Source of the DNA: Clostridia bacterium
Lineage (GTDB): Bacteria > Bacillota > Clostridia > Oscillospirales > CAG-272
Direction of reading: 5' to 3'
Assembly: GCA_017631215.1 (NCBI GenBank)
Contig: JAGBTR010000114.1
Location: 1-15,134 of the forward strand
DNA: 15,134 nt
In this document: piece after piece, positions 1-5,463 of the stretch
Numbering within the stretch: the first letter of the stretch is position 1
Layout: each line of letters opens with the position of its first letter
Made by a program: the position numbers and the translations under genes
Notes under the pieces: model-generated
The model's database searches: none
The model's input: the letters and a program-made list of their open reading frames with translations, nothing else
Told to the model about the DNA's origin: nothing

Positions 1-1
1 G

Positions 2-496
2 AACGAATACAAGGTCAACAAGGCGTTGGTTATGTCTTGGGCAAAGGAATACGTGCTGGTCGGCGCAAGAAGCTATATCAGCCTTGTGATCCTGTCCCTT
101 GTTTTGCTGTGCGGCGTGTTGATGATCGTCCTTTTGAGCTTTATCGATGCTCCGTGGTACTATTGGGCGATCGCGATCGTCTATCTGTCGATTGCCATCT
201 ACAAGCTCTTCTTTGCTCATTTAGTGCTTTTTTCCAAGTGGTACAAGACGTATGCCAGATCCTACGGCATGAGCGAGTGGACGCGCACGATCGAGCTTTT
301 TGAGCATGAGATCGTGATGAATGATGCGACCTCGCGCTCGGTGATCCGCTATGAGAATATCAGAAAGATCGTAGAAAAGGGCAATACGGTGATCCTGCTC
401 CTCAACGACGGTATGGGGCTGCGGCTCTACAAGGACGCCTTCGTCGAGGGCGATTGGGAGAGCTGCCATCAGCTGCTCAAGGCGCGAATGAAATAA
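2..496 (+). CDS. YcxB-like membrane protein, 5' end outside window
   Basis: The frame is open to the first base of the window, so the true start probably lies upstream; internal TTG (26) and ATG (32) codons exist but no ribosome site precedes them. Two hydrophobic segments follow (around SYISLVILSLVLLCGVLMIV and YYWAIAIVYLSIAIYKLFF), then a soluble C-terminal half containing the pattern IELFEHEIVMND...SVIRYENIRKIVEKGNTVILLL. Two close transmembrane helices followed by a PH-like beta domain is the layout of the YcxB-like family, whose function is not established. The gene ends eight bases before a terminator shared with the convergent lipoprotein gene. Family assignment is from pattern recognition only. 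Confidence 0.7.
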   Translation, partial: NEYKVNKALVMSWAKEYVLVGARSYISLVILSLVLLCGVLMIVLLSFIDAPWYYWAIAIVYLSIAIYKLFFAHLVLFSKWYKTYARSYGMSEWTRTIELFEHEIVMNDATSRSVIRYENIRKIVEKGNTVILLLNDGMGLRLYKDAFVEGDWESCHQLLKARMK

Positions 497-503
497 CAAA
501 ACT

Positions 504-545
504 CCCCGACAGACGGTGTGTGCCGCTTGTCGGGGATGATTTTTT
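504..545 (+). terminator. Bidirectional intrinsic terminator
   Basis: Arms CCCCGACA (504-511) and TGTCGGGG (528-535) form an 8-bp perfect stem followed by ATGA and a six-T run (540-545). An A-rich stretch on the other side (495-501) gives a weaker U tract on the minus strand. It separates two convergent genes and can serve both. Confidence 0.85.
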
Positions 546-554
546 GCTCTTCCT

Positions 555-1010
555 TTAGTTGATCTTGGTGGAGTTCTCGTCGGTCAGCTCGACGCGATCA
601 AGCACCTGATCCTCGATCTTTTCCATCACGATGGTCGCGCCGTCCTCGGGCGAGTAGACGGTGATCTCGGTGCGATCCTTGTTGAACTTGTACGTCTCTT
701 GCACCTCGACCACGTTGGTCTCGCTGCGCTTGATGAGGCGGTTCAGCTTGCCGTTTTTGACGTTGTAGTCGAACATATACTGTGTCTCGCCGTCCGACAG
801 CGCCTCGCCGATGCCCGTCGAATAGAAGACCATATCCAGCTCGTGACCGTCGATGGGCGCCTCCAGACCGTCGTCCGTTACGTAAGAGACCATACGCCAG
901 CGACCGATGATGTCCTTGGCGTCGTTTTGATAGCAGGAGACCAGACACAGCGAGAGCGACAGCAGTAAGATCGCAAGCAGCAGTGTCGTGAGGTGAATGC
1001 GTTTTTTCAT
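555..1010 (-). CDS. Small lipocalin-like lipoprotein
   Basis: A 151-aa lipoprotein. The start ATG at 1010 is chosen over an upstream open stretch because an AAAGGA ribosome site (about 1020-1025) lies ten bases before it and the protein begins with a classical signal: MKKR, a hydrophobic core, and lipobox L-V-S-C with the lipidated cysteine at residue 26. After it comes DIIGRWRMVSYVTDDG, reminiscent of the opening of lipocalin-like domains, then a short mostly beta region with several strand-like segments (MVFYSTGIG, YMFDYNV, TYKFNKDRTEITVY). It is predicted to sit on the outer face of the cytoplasmic membrane. The ligand is unknown. It is monocistronic, with its own promoter and a shared terminator. 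Confidence 0.8.
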   Translation of the reverse strand: MKKRIHLTTLLLAILLLSLSLCLVSCYQNDAKDIIGRWRMVSYVTDDGLEAPIDGHELDMVFYSTGIGEALSDGETQYMFDYNVKNGKLNRLIKRSETNVVEVQETYKFNKDRTEITVYSPEDGATIVMEKIEDQVLDRVELTDENSTKIN

Positions 1011-1058
1011 ATCGGATACATCCTTTGGTTGTTTTGATCGGGCACACGGCCCGTATTC

Positions 1059-1067
1059 ATTATAGCA
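1059..1067 (-). promoter_or_regulatory. Extended -10 promoter of the lipoprotein gene
   Basis: On the minus strand the sequence reads TGCTATAAT, a perfect extended -10 element, about 50 bases upstream of the lipoprotein start. No good -35 hexamer is seen at 17 bp, consistent with an extended -10 promoter. Confidence 0.6.
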
Positions 1068-1169
1068 TAAAACGAGACAAAAGTACAGACCTTTTTTGAA
1101 AAATGCAAAAATGTCTTGCGATTTCAACACGACCAATTGCACAATGGCATCGGCGAAGGGGCTTGACCG

Positions 1170-1185
1170 TTTTGGAGCAAACAAA
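1170..1185 (+). repeat. Left copy of 16-bp direct repeat
   Basis: TTTTGGAGCAAACAAA, repeated exactly in the same orientation at 12147-12162. Similarity extends outward on both sides (CTTG[A]CC before, [G/A]CGC after), giving roughly 28 bp of near identity. The two copies bracket the recombinase, the switch and the secretion operon. It might be a cassette boundary or a dispersed intergenic repeat. Confidence 0.6.
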
Positions 1186-1218
1186 GCGCCCCTTGGATAG
1201 GTTGTAAAACAGAAAAAA

Positions 1219-1247
1219 GAGCTTTCCCTTTGGAATGCTCTTTTTTT
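1219..1247 (+). terminator. Intrinsic terminator hairpin
   Basis: GAGC-T-TTCC (1219-1227) pairs with GGAA-T-GCTC (1232-1240) around a CTTT loop with one symmetric T/T mismatch, followed by seven T (1241-1247). Six A (1213-1218) precede it, so it can also work leftward. It stands between two divergent promoters (the lipoprotein's at 1059, the recombinase's at 1294) rather than at a gene end, and insulates the recombinase block from the left. Confidence 0.75.
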
Positions 1248-1293
1248 GCTGTGCGACGGGAATTGGAAGTAGGGGGAAAAGCGGAGAAAAATG

Positions 1294-1302
1294 TGATATA
1301 AT
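1294..1302 (+). promoter_or_regulatory. Extended -10 promoter for small ORF and recombinase
   Basis: TGATATAAT is a perfect extended -10. The hexamer 17 bp upstream (GGGAAA) is not a -35 consensus. It lies about 40 bases before the small ORF at 1343 and is the best candidate promoter for the recombinase transcript. Confidence 0.55.
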
Positions 1303-1342
1303 GGTTGAGATCTCGGATCAAATATTATCTTTGGAGGTGTCT

Positions 1343-1450
1343 ATGAGCAAAAGGGCAATGGACGGTATCAGGGCCGAGAGAAGGAGCACAAGACGGATCT
1401 TGTGCGGCTTTGATTCGTTTGCGAAACGGCTATACTGCATCATGTGGTAG
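1343..1450 (+). CDS. Possible 35-aa arginine-rich small protein or leader peptide
   Basis: A 35-codon ORF starting at ATG 1343, preceded by TGGAGGTG (1332-1339) at ideal spacing and by an extended -10 promoter. The product is basic (several Arg, among them ERRSTRRI) with two cysteines and a C-terminal YCIMW. It ends 71 bases before the recombinase. I recognise no family. It could be a leader peptide that tunes recombinase expression, a small accessory factor, or a chance ORF. The strong ribosome site is the main support. Confidence 0.4.
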   Translation: MSKRAMDGIRAERRSTRRILCGFDSFAKRLYCIMW

Positions 1451-1521
1451 GATACGGTGGGCGCGGACCAACAAAATTTGCAAGAGCGGACGTGACGTGA
1501 TAAAAAAATCAGGAGGCAATT

Positions 1522-2361
1522 GTGAAAAGAAAAATCAAGGCAGAGATGCTTCAAGCGTTTGAGCTTGCGCTTCTGGACGAGGAACGAAGCGCAGCCACGG
1601 TAGAGAAATATATGCGCGACGTGCGCGGCTTTGCGGCGTACGTGCAAAACGATACGGTCGATCGGCAGGGAGTACTGAACTATAAGAGCGAGCTGGGCAA
1701 GAGGTACGCTGTGAGCAGTGCCAACTCTATGCTTGCGGCCATCAATCGCTTTTTCCGGTTTTGCGGTTGGCACGATCTGTGTGTGAAGCGGTTTCATACG
1801 CAACGGGCGGCCTACTGCTCCGAGGACAAGGAGCTGACGCGTGCTGAATACGTGCGACTGCTCAATGCCGCCAATGCGCGGCACAACCGTCGGCTGAATC
1901 TTATTATTCAGACCATTTGCGGTACGGGAATCCGTGTCAGTGAGTTGTCCTATATCACGGTGGATGCGGTCAGACGCGGCGAGGCTGTCGTGGATTGTAA
2001 GGGAAAACGACGCCGCATTTTTATCGTCCCCGAGCTGAGAAAAAAGCTGCTCCGCTATGCCGAGGAGCAGGGAGTGCGTGGGGGAAGCGTGTTTGTAACG
2101 CGAAGCGGCAGACCTGTGAGCAGGACCCATATATGGAGGGAAATGAAGTCGCTGTGCGAGACGGCCAACGTTTCGCACACCAAGGTCTTTCCGCATAACC
2201 TTCGCCATCTGTTCGCACGCACCTTTTACGGCATCGAGAAGGACATCGCCAAGCTGGCTGATATTCTCGGACACGCAAGCATCGACACGACGCGCATTTA
2301 CATTACAACCACGGGGGCAGAGCACCGAAGAAAAATGGAGCTTTTGCGGCTGATCATTTGA
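1522..2361 (+). CDS. Tyrosine recombinase (XerC/XerD type), likely DNA invertase of the adjacent switch
   Basis: A 279-aa protein with GTG start, AGGAGG at 1511-1516 five bases before. An N-terminal SAM-like core-binding region (about 5-90) is followed by a catalytic domain with the full active-site set: Arg138 (GTGIRVSEL), Lys160 in the beta-hairpin (CKGKRRRIF), His225 and Arg228 (FPHNLRHLF), His251 (LGHASIDTT) and nucleophile Tyr260 (RIYITT). It is therefore predicted to be active. It is shorter than typical prophage or ICE integrases because it lacks an arm-binding domain, and resembles the stand-alone recombinases that invert phase-variable promoters. Its stop codon is about 40 bases from the left site of an inverted repeat pair, which strongly suggests that pair as its substrate. 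Xer-like or island-integrase roles remain possible. Confidence 0.9.
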   Translation: MKRKIKAEMLQAFELALLDEERSAATVEKYMRDVRGFAAYVQNDTVDRQGVLNYKSELGKRYAVSSANSMLAAINRFFRFCGWHDLCVKRFHTQRAAYCSEDKELTRAEYVRLLNAANARHNRRLNLIIQTICGTGIRVSELSYITVDAVRRGEAVVDCKGKRRRIFIVPELRKKLLRYAEEQGVRGGSVFVTRSGRPVSRTHIWREMKSLCETANVSHTKVFPHNLRHLFARTFYGIEKDIAKLADILGHASIDTTRIYITTTGAEHRRKMELLRLII

Positions 2362-2402
2362 ACCAATAAAAAAAGCCCGATGCGAAGCTCCGAGAATAAA
2401 AG

Positions 2403-2430
2403 GGGCAACGTAACGAGAGTTATGTCACAT
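2403..2430 (+). repeat. Left recombination-site-like inverted repeat of the switch
   Basis: Contains the 15-bp core TAACGAGAGTTATGT (2411-2425), the exact reverse complement of 2645-2659. Read as a recombinase site it has 12-bp arms (2403-2414 and 2419-2430) around the asymmetric centre GAGA (2415-2418). Its own arms are poorly matched to each other. GCAAC (2405-2409) and CAT (2428-2430) extend the match with the partner site, with three mismatches over about 26 bp. Confidence 0.85.
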
Positions 2431-2462
2431 TAAGCGTCGTGTCAAACGCCTATGCAAAGAAA

Positions 2463-2491
2463 ATTCTACCACATCTTTATAGAAAAATCAA
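2463..2491 (-). promoter_or_regulatory. Sigma-A promoter inside switch, facing left (OFF)
   Basis: On the minus strand: -35 TTGATT (complement of 2486-2491), 17-bp spacer ending in TGG, -10 TAGAAT (complement of 2463-2468). This is the best promoter in the gap between recombinase and sipW, and it points toward the 3' end of the recombinase gene. Inversion between the flanking repeats would move its -10 to about 2602-2607 pointing at sipW. An A run at 2368-2374 would give leftward transcripts a U tract just outside the switch, behind only a weak hairpin. Confidence 0.7.
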
Positions 2492-2514
2492 GACCTTTAT
2501 GAAAATTTGTTAAA

Positions 2515-2540
2515 CGCAACAAAAAATTTGCGCAACAAAA
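2515..2540 (+). repeat. Two short direct repeats CGCAACAAAA within the switch
   Basis: CGCAACAAAA occurs at 2515-2524 and 2531-2540, start to start 16 bp. The GCAAC element also occurs at 2571-2575 and in both flanking sites (2405-2409, 2642-2646), and inverted at 2591-2595 and 2661-2665. These may be protein-binding repeats or simple background in A-rich DNA. Confidence 0.4.
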
Positions 2541-2542
2541 TG

Positions 2543-2587
2543 ACCTTTCGTGTAGTTTTTATAGAAAAAAGCAACGAAAGGTTTTTT
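2543..2587 (+). terminator. Intrinsic terminator inside the switch, facing the operon
   Basis: ACCTTTCG (2543-2550) pairs with CGAAAGGT (2575-2582); the loop can form an inner TTTTT/AAAAA stem; T continues to 2587. In the assembled orientation it would stop read-through from the recombinase before sipW. It lies within the invertible segment, so it would face the other way after inversion. Confidence 0.7.
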
Positions 2588-2605
2588 GGGTTGCGCTTTT
2601 TTATT

Positions 2606-2624
2606 TATAATCGCCCTTGTCGAA
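2606..2624 (+). promoter_or_regulatory. TATAAT followed by a perfect Spo0A-box
   Basis: TATAAT at 2606-2611 points to sipW but has no recognisable -35 (TTTTTG at 17 bp). TTGTCGAA at 2617-2624 matches the Spo0A (0A) box consensus at all eight positions and would overlap the start of any transcript from this -10. Both lie within the invertible segment. Functional status is uncertain. Confidence 0.45.
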
Positions 2625-2639
2625 ATGTTTCTAAAAGCT

Positions 2640-2667
2640 ATGCAACATAACTCTCGTTATGTTGCAT
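2640..2667 (+). repeat. Right recombination-site-like inverted repeat, perfect palindrome
   Basis: ATGCAACATAAC (2640-2651), TCTC (2652-2655), GTTATGTTGCAT (2656-2667): perfect 12-bp inverted arms around an asymmetric 4-bp centre that is the reverse complement of the left site's GAGA. This is the architecture of a tyrosine recombinase core site. The shared 15-bp core with the left site is 2645-2659. It lies about 95 bp before the sipW start. Confidence 0.85.
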
Positions 2668-2760
2668 GGTTTTATATGATTTCGTAATATTATGTTTGCT
2701 GATACAGCGGTGAAACGACCGACGGTGTGAAAATAAAAGCAAATGCCAAGGAGTGTGTTT

Positions 2761-3507
2761 ATGGCGCGCAAAATTTGGGATATAGCGTCAAAGGTTATTG
2801 TGTGGACGTTGGTTGTGTTCAGCGTGTTTATGGCCGTTATTACGGTCAGCACCGTGGCGACCGCCGACAAAAACGAGCGTACCATCTTCGGACTTCGGTT
2901 TTACATCGTGCAAACGAACTCCATGAGCAAGTCGGAAAGCAACGCCCATCTGGACGTCCACTTCAATGCGGGTGATATCATCATTGCCAAAATCGCCAAG
3001 GATCCCGCGGCACTTCGGGAGGGTGAGATCATCTCCTTCATTTCTGCCAACAGCGAAAGCTACGGCGAGACGGTCACGCATATGATCCGCAGAGTTGAGA
3101 CAAACCGCGACGGAAGCACGCTCGGCTACGTGACCTACGGTACCAACACGGGCACGGACGACGAGACGCTGGTTGCGCCCGAATACGTTCTGGGTGTCTA
3201 CGTGGGCAAGATGCCCGCGATCGGTCAGTTGTTTGCCTACATCAAAACCACCCCCGGCTACATTGTCTGCATTCTCGTTCCGATGCTGCTGCTGTTGCTG
3301 TATAACGGCATCAACGTGGTTTCTCTGTTCCGTCGCTATAAAAAGGAGCAGACCGCCCAAATGGATGCCCAGCGCGCCGAGCTGGCGGCTGAGCGTCAGC
3401 GAACCGAGGAAATGCTGCGCGAGCTGATGGAGCTCAAGGCACAGCTGACCCAAAAATCCGACACGAGCGGAGAGGGCGACAAGCAAGGCGCGGACACCGA
3501 GGCGTGA
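2761..3507 (+). CDS. sipW: SipW-type signal peptidase I
   Basis: A 248-aa membrane protein. The start at ATG 2761 is preferred over ATG 2743 because AAGGAG (2748-2753) sits seven bases before it. An N-terminal membrane segment (about 13-35) leads into an S26 signal peptidase catalytic region: Ser54 in VQTNSM, GDIIIAKI (71-78), and His107 in VTHMIRRVE, i.e. the Ser/His dyad of SipW or ER-type enzymes instead of Ser/Lys. A second membrane segment (about 166-182) and a long charged, coiled-coil-like cytoplasmic tail (195-232, rich in Ala, Glu, Arg, Gln) follow. SipW enzymes process TasA-type fibre proteins whose signals end in an A-W-F or A-A-F pattern; three such proteins are encoded immediately downstream. 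The gene is the first of the operon behind the invertible promoter. The extended C-terminal coiled coil is longer than in Bacillus SipW. Confidence 0.88.
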   Translation: MARKIWDIASKVIVWTLVVFSVFMAVITVSTVATADKNERTIFGLRFYIVQTNSMSKSESNAHLDVHFNAGDIIIAKIAKDPAALREGEIISFISANSESYGETVTHMIRRVETNRDGSTLGYVTYGTNTGTDDETLVAPEYVLGVYVGKMPAIGQLFAYIKTTPGYIVCILVPMLLLLLYNGINVVSLFRRYKKEQTAQMDAQRAELAAERQRTEEMLRELMELKAQLTQKSDTSGEGDKQGADTEA

Positions 3508-3599
3508 TCCGTTCGCCGCAAAATTCCTACATTATGTTCTATACGCATCGGCGTTTAGATAAATTCGTCACAAATTTTTATGAGGAGGTATGAACCAAA

Positions 3600-5339
3600 A
3601 TGACGAAGTCTCGTTCCACTAAGAGCGCACTGCTGACCAGCGTCACCGCAATGATTCTGTGTTTCGCAATGTTGCTCAGCACCACCTACGCTTGGTTTAC
3701 TGACAGCGCATCCAGCACGGATAACAAGATTGTTTCCGGTAATCTGGACGTTGAGTTGTATCAGTGGACCGCTGCTGACGCAAGCACCAACATTTCCGAC
3801 AGCCACACCCCCGTTTTCACCGATGACATCCTTTGGGAGCCCGGTATGACGCAGGTCGTTTACCTGTCCATCAAGAATGCAGGCACGCTTGCACTCAAGT
3901 ACAAGGTCGCGCTTGACGTGACCAACGTCTCCACGGACGCTCTCACCGATGTGATGGAGTATGCCATTACGCCCGACGCGCACTTCGGTGGTGTCTCCGA
4001 ATGGAAGCAGGGCGAAGGCAAGAAGGCTGTGCCCGGCACCAATCCTACCGATGCCGTCGACGTTGAGCTGAAGGCAGGCGAGGAGCACTTCTTCGCTCTC
4101 TCCGTCCACATGCTGGAGGAGGCCGGCAACGAGTACATGAACGAGTCCATCACCTTTGATATCCGCGTGCTGGCAGGTCAGCTGTCGCACGAGGAGGATA
4201 GCTTTGGTAAGGACTACGACGTTCTGGCAGGCTATCCCGGCAAGGGCAGTGCCCCCGCCATCACGGGCAACAATACTGCCGCTGAGATCCAGATCGTTGA
4301 CGACAACGGCGCTAAGGTCGGTTCTGTCGTGATCCCCAAGGATGCTGCGGCTGATGACAAAACGCCCCTCGAGGCAGAGATCGCCGAGAGCTACTACAAC
4401 GGTAACTTCACCGTTGCCGCAGGTATGAGCGTCACCAAGTACGACGTTTCCGTTACCGGTCTGAAGGACGCCAACACGACGCCCGTTAAGGTTCAGCTCA
4501 GAATCGCTGCCGGCCTGAATCCCGCTACGGTTTCGGTCTATCACTATGATACGCTGATTCCCTCCACCTACAATCCTAACACGGGTTACGTGACCATCGA
4601 GAGCGCGACCTTCTCGCCCTTCTCGATCGTTTACGATGCAACTTCCGAGTATGTGCCCCCTGTAATCCCCGAGAATCCCACCGTGGAGTTCAAGGCGAAC
4701 GTAACCTATATGCCTGAGTACGTTGGTGAGGATAAGATCACCTGGGGTAACTACGGTCAGTGGGCGCCCACTGCCGGTCTGGATGCTAATCTTGAGGCTG
4801 CATTCCTCTTTGCTTGCCCGGACTATGCTACGGCAAGCGACGAGCTGAAGGCTCTCATCGATGCTTACAGATTCTGGTACTGCGATTTCTACGTGTCTCT
4901 TGACACGGATCTCGGCGCAAACGAGATCTTCCTTGGCGGTAACTACGGTGACTTCGGTTGGGTCGGCTTCCACAATGGCGATCTGACGCTGGGTGCCAAC
5001 GAGGAGATCCCGCTGCTGGGCTCTGTCACGTCCAATCCTTGGACCTACGATGACGTTGAGAGCTTTGTCAGTGAGTTCATCTGCGGTGTTGGCGACGTTG
5101 ACAATGCACTTGATGGTGCAAAGTTCACCGTTAAGCTGCGTCTGACCAATCCCGAGGATGAGGCTGATTACGTTGACGTGAACACTGTTACCTACACCTT
5201 CGGTGGCAACGCCGTTATCGACGGTGCTACGGTTGTTACCAGCGGTGCTGGTCTGCAGGAGGCTGTCGACAATGGTGCCGAGGAGATCGTTCTTGGCAAC
5301 GATATCGACCTGAACGAAGGTTTTGTTATCCCCCAGTAA
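3600..5339 (+). CDS. TasA-like SipW-dependent secreted fibre or surface protein
   Basis: A 579-aa protein with GAGGAGGT (3582-3589) upstream. The N-terminus is a SipW-dependent signal: basic start, hydrophobic core, then TTYAWFTDSASS (residues 28-39), followed by NKIVSGNLDVELYQW, the typical first strand of TasA/camelysin-like domains. Residues about 40-205 form the TasA-like domain (with EPGMTQVVYLSIKNAG and SVHMLEEAGNEYM). A threonine/valine-rich beta region runs to about 350, then a Pro hinge (PPVIPENPTVEFK), then an unrecognised domain (360-560) rich in aromatic residues and Asp. The protein ends abruptly in GLQEAVDNGAEEIVLGNDI, which looks like the first rung of a beta-helix repeat that is not continued. 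Likely the main exported substrate of SipW and perhaps an extracellular fibre subunit. Polymerisation is inferred from family, not seen. Confidence 0.82.
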   Translation: MTKSRSTKSALLTSVTAMILCFAMLLSTTYAWFTDSASSTDNKIVSGNLDVELYQWTAADASTNISDSHTPVFTDDILWEPGMTQVVYLSIKNAGTLALKYKVALDVTNVSTDALTDVMEYAITPDAHFGGVSEWKQGEGKKAVPGTNPTDAVDVELKAGEEHFFALSVHMLEEAGNEYMNESITFDIRVLAGQLSHEEDSFGKDYDVLAGYPGKGSAPAITGNNTAAEIQIVDDNGAKVGSVVIPKDAAADDKTPLEAEIAESYYNGNFTVAAGMSVTKYDVSVTGLKDANTTPVKVQLRIAAGLNPATVSVYHYDTLIPSTYNPNTGYVTIESATFSPFSIVYDATSEYVPPVIPENPTVEFKANVTYMPEYVGEDKITWGNYGQWAPTAGLDANLEAAFLFACPDYATASDELKALIDAYRFWYCDFYVSLDTDLGANEIFLGGNYGDFGWVGFHNGDLTLGANEEIPLLGSVTSNPWTYDDVESFVSEFICGVGDVDNALDGAKFTVKLRLTNPEDEADYVDVNTVTYTFGGNAVIDGATVVTSGAGLQEAVDNGAEEIVLGNDIDLNEGFVIPQ

Positions 5340-5353
5340 TTCTTTTTCAAGCT

Positions 5354-5419
5354 GCCACACCCCACGCGGGTGTGGCGGCGACAGAAGCGCACAAGATTTT
5401 CTTGTGCGTTTCTGTCGCC
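5354..5419 (+). other. Tandem intergenic RNA hairpins between fibre gene and giant gene
   Basis: Hairpin 1: GCCACACCC (5354-5362), loop CACGC, GGGTGTGGC (5368-5376), 9 bp perfect. Hairpin 2 begins at the next base: a 20-bp stem (5377-5396 with 5400-5419), loop TTT, with a single G.U pair. Neither is followed by a T run, so classical termination is unlikely. An RNA-stabilising, processing or partial attenuation element between two co-directional genes is plausible. Confidence 0.7.
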
Positions 5420-5463
5420 TGATAGAATAGACGAAAAACAAGAACAATGAAGGAGTTCATGGT

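Larger units (their letters stand above)
2411..2659. promoter_or_regulatory. Putative invertible promoter element (phase switch)
   Basis: About 220 bp bounded by perfect 15-bp inverted repeats, lying between a complete tyrosine recombinase gene and a secretion/fibre operon in the same direction. The segment holds a near-consensus sigma-A promoter on the minus strand, an intrinsic terminator on the plus strand and a perfect Spo0A box. Inversion about the centre (coordinate 2535) would place the promoter facing sipW with a leader of roughly 145 nt. Known analogues with this layout are the phase-variable promoters of Clostridioides difficile and Bacteroides. Inversion itself is inferred, not observed. 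Confidence 0.8.

Noticed and set aside
1318..2325. A 335-codon minus-strand frame antisense to the recombinase
   Set aside because: The plus-strand protein has all tyrosine recombinase active-site residues; the antisense frame has none of a known family.
2788..3486. A 232-codon minus-strand frame antisense to sipW
   Set aside because: Shadow of the sense gene: His/Gln-rich translation arising from the complement of biased codons.
3564..3570. TTCGTCA upstream of the TasA-like gene as a Spo0A box
   Set aside because: Matches only the relaxed 7-base form, which is expected several times by chance in a window of this size.
3555..5447. A 630-codon minus-strand frame antisense to the TasA-like gene
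   Set aside because: Same codon-bias effect; low-complexity translation without a signal or domain.
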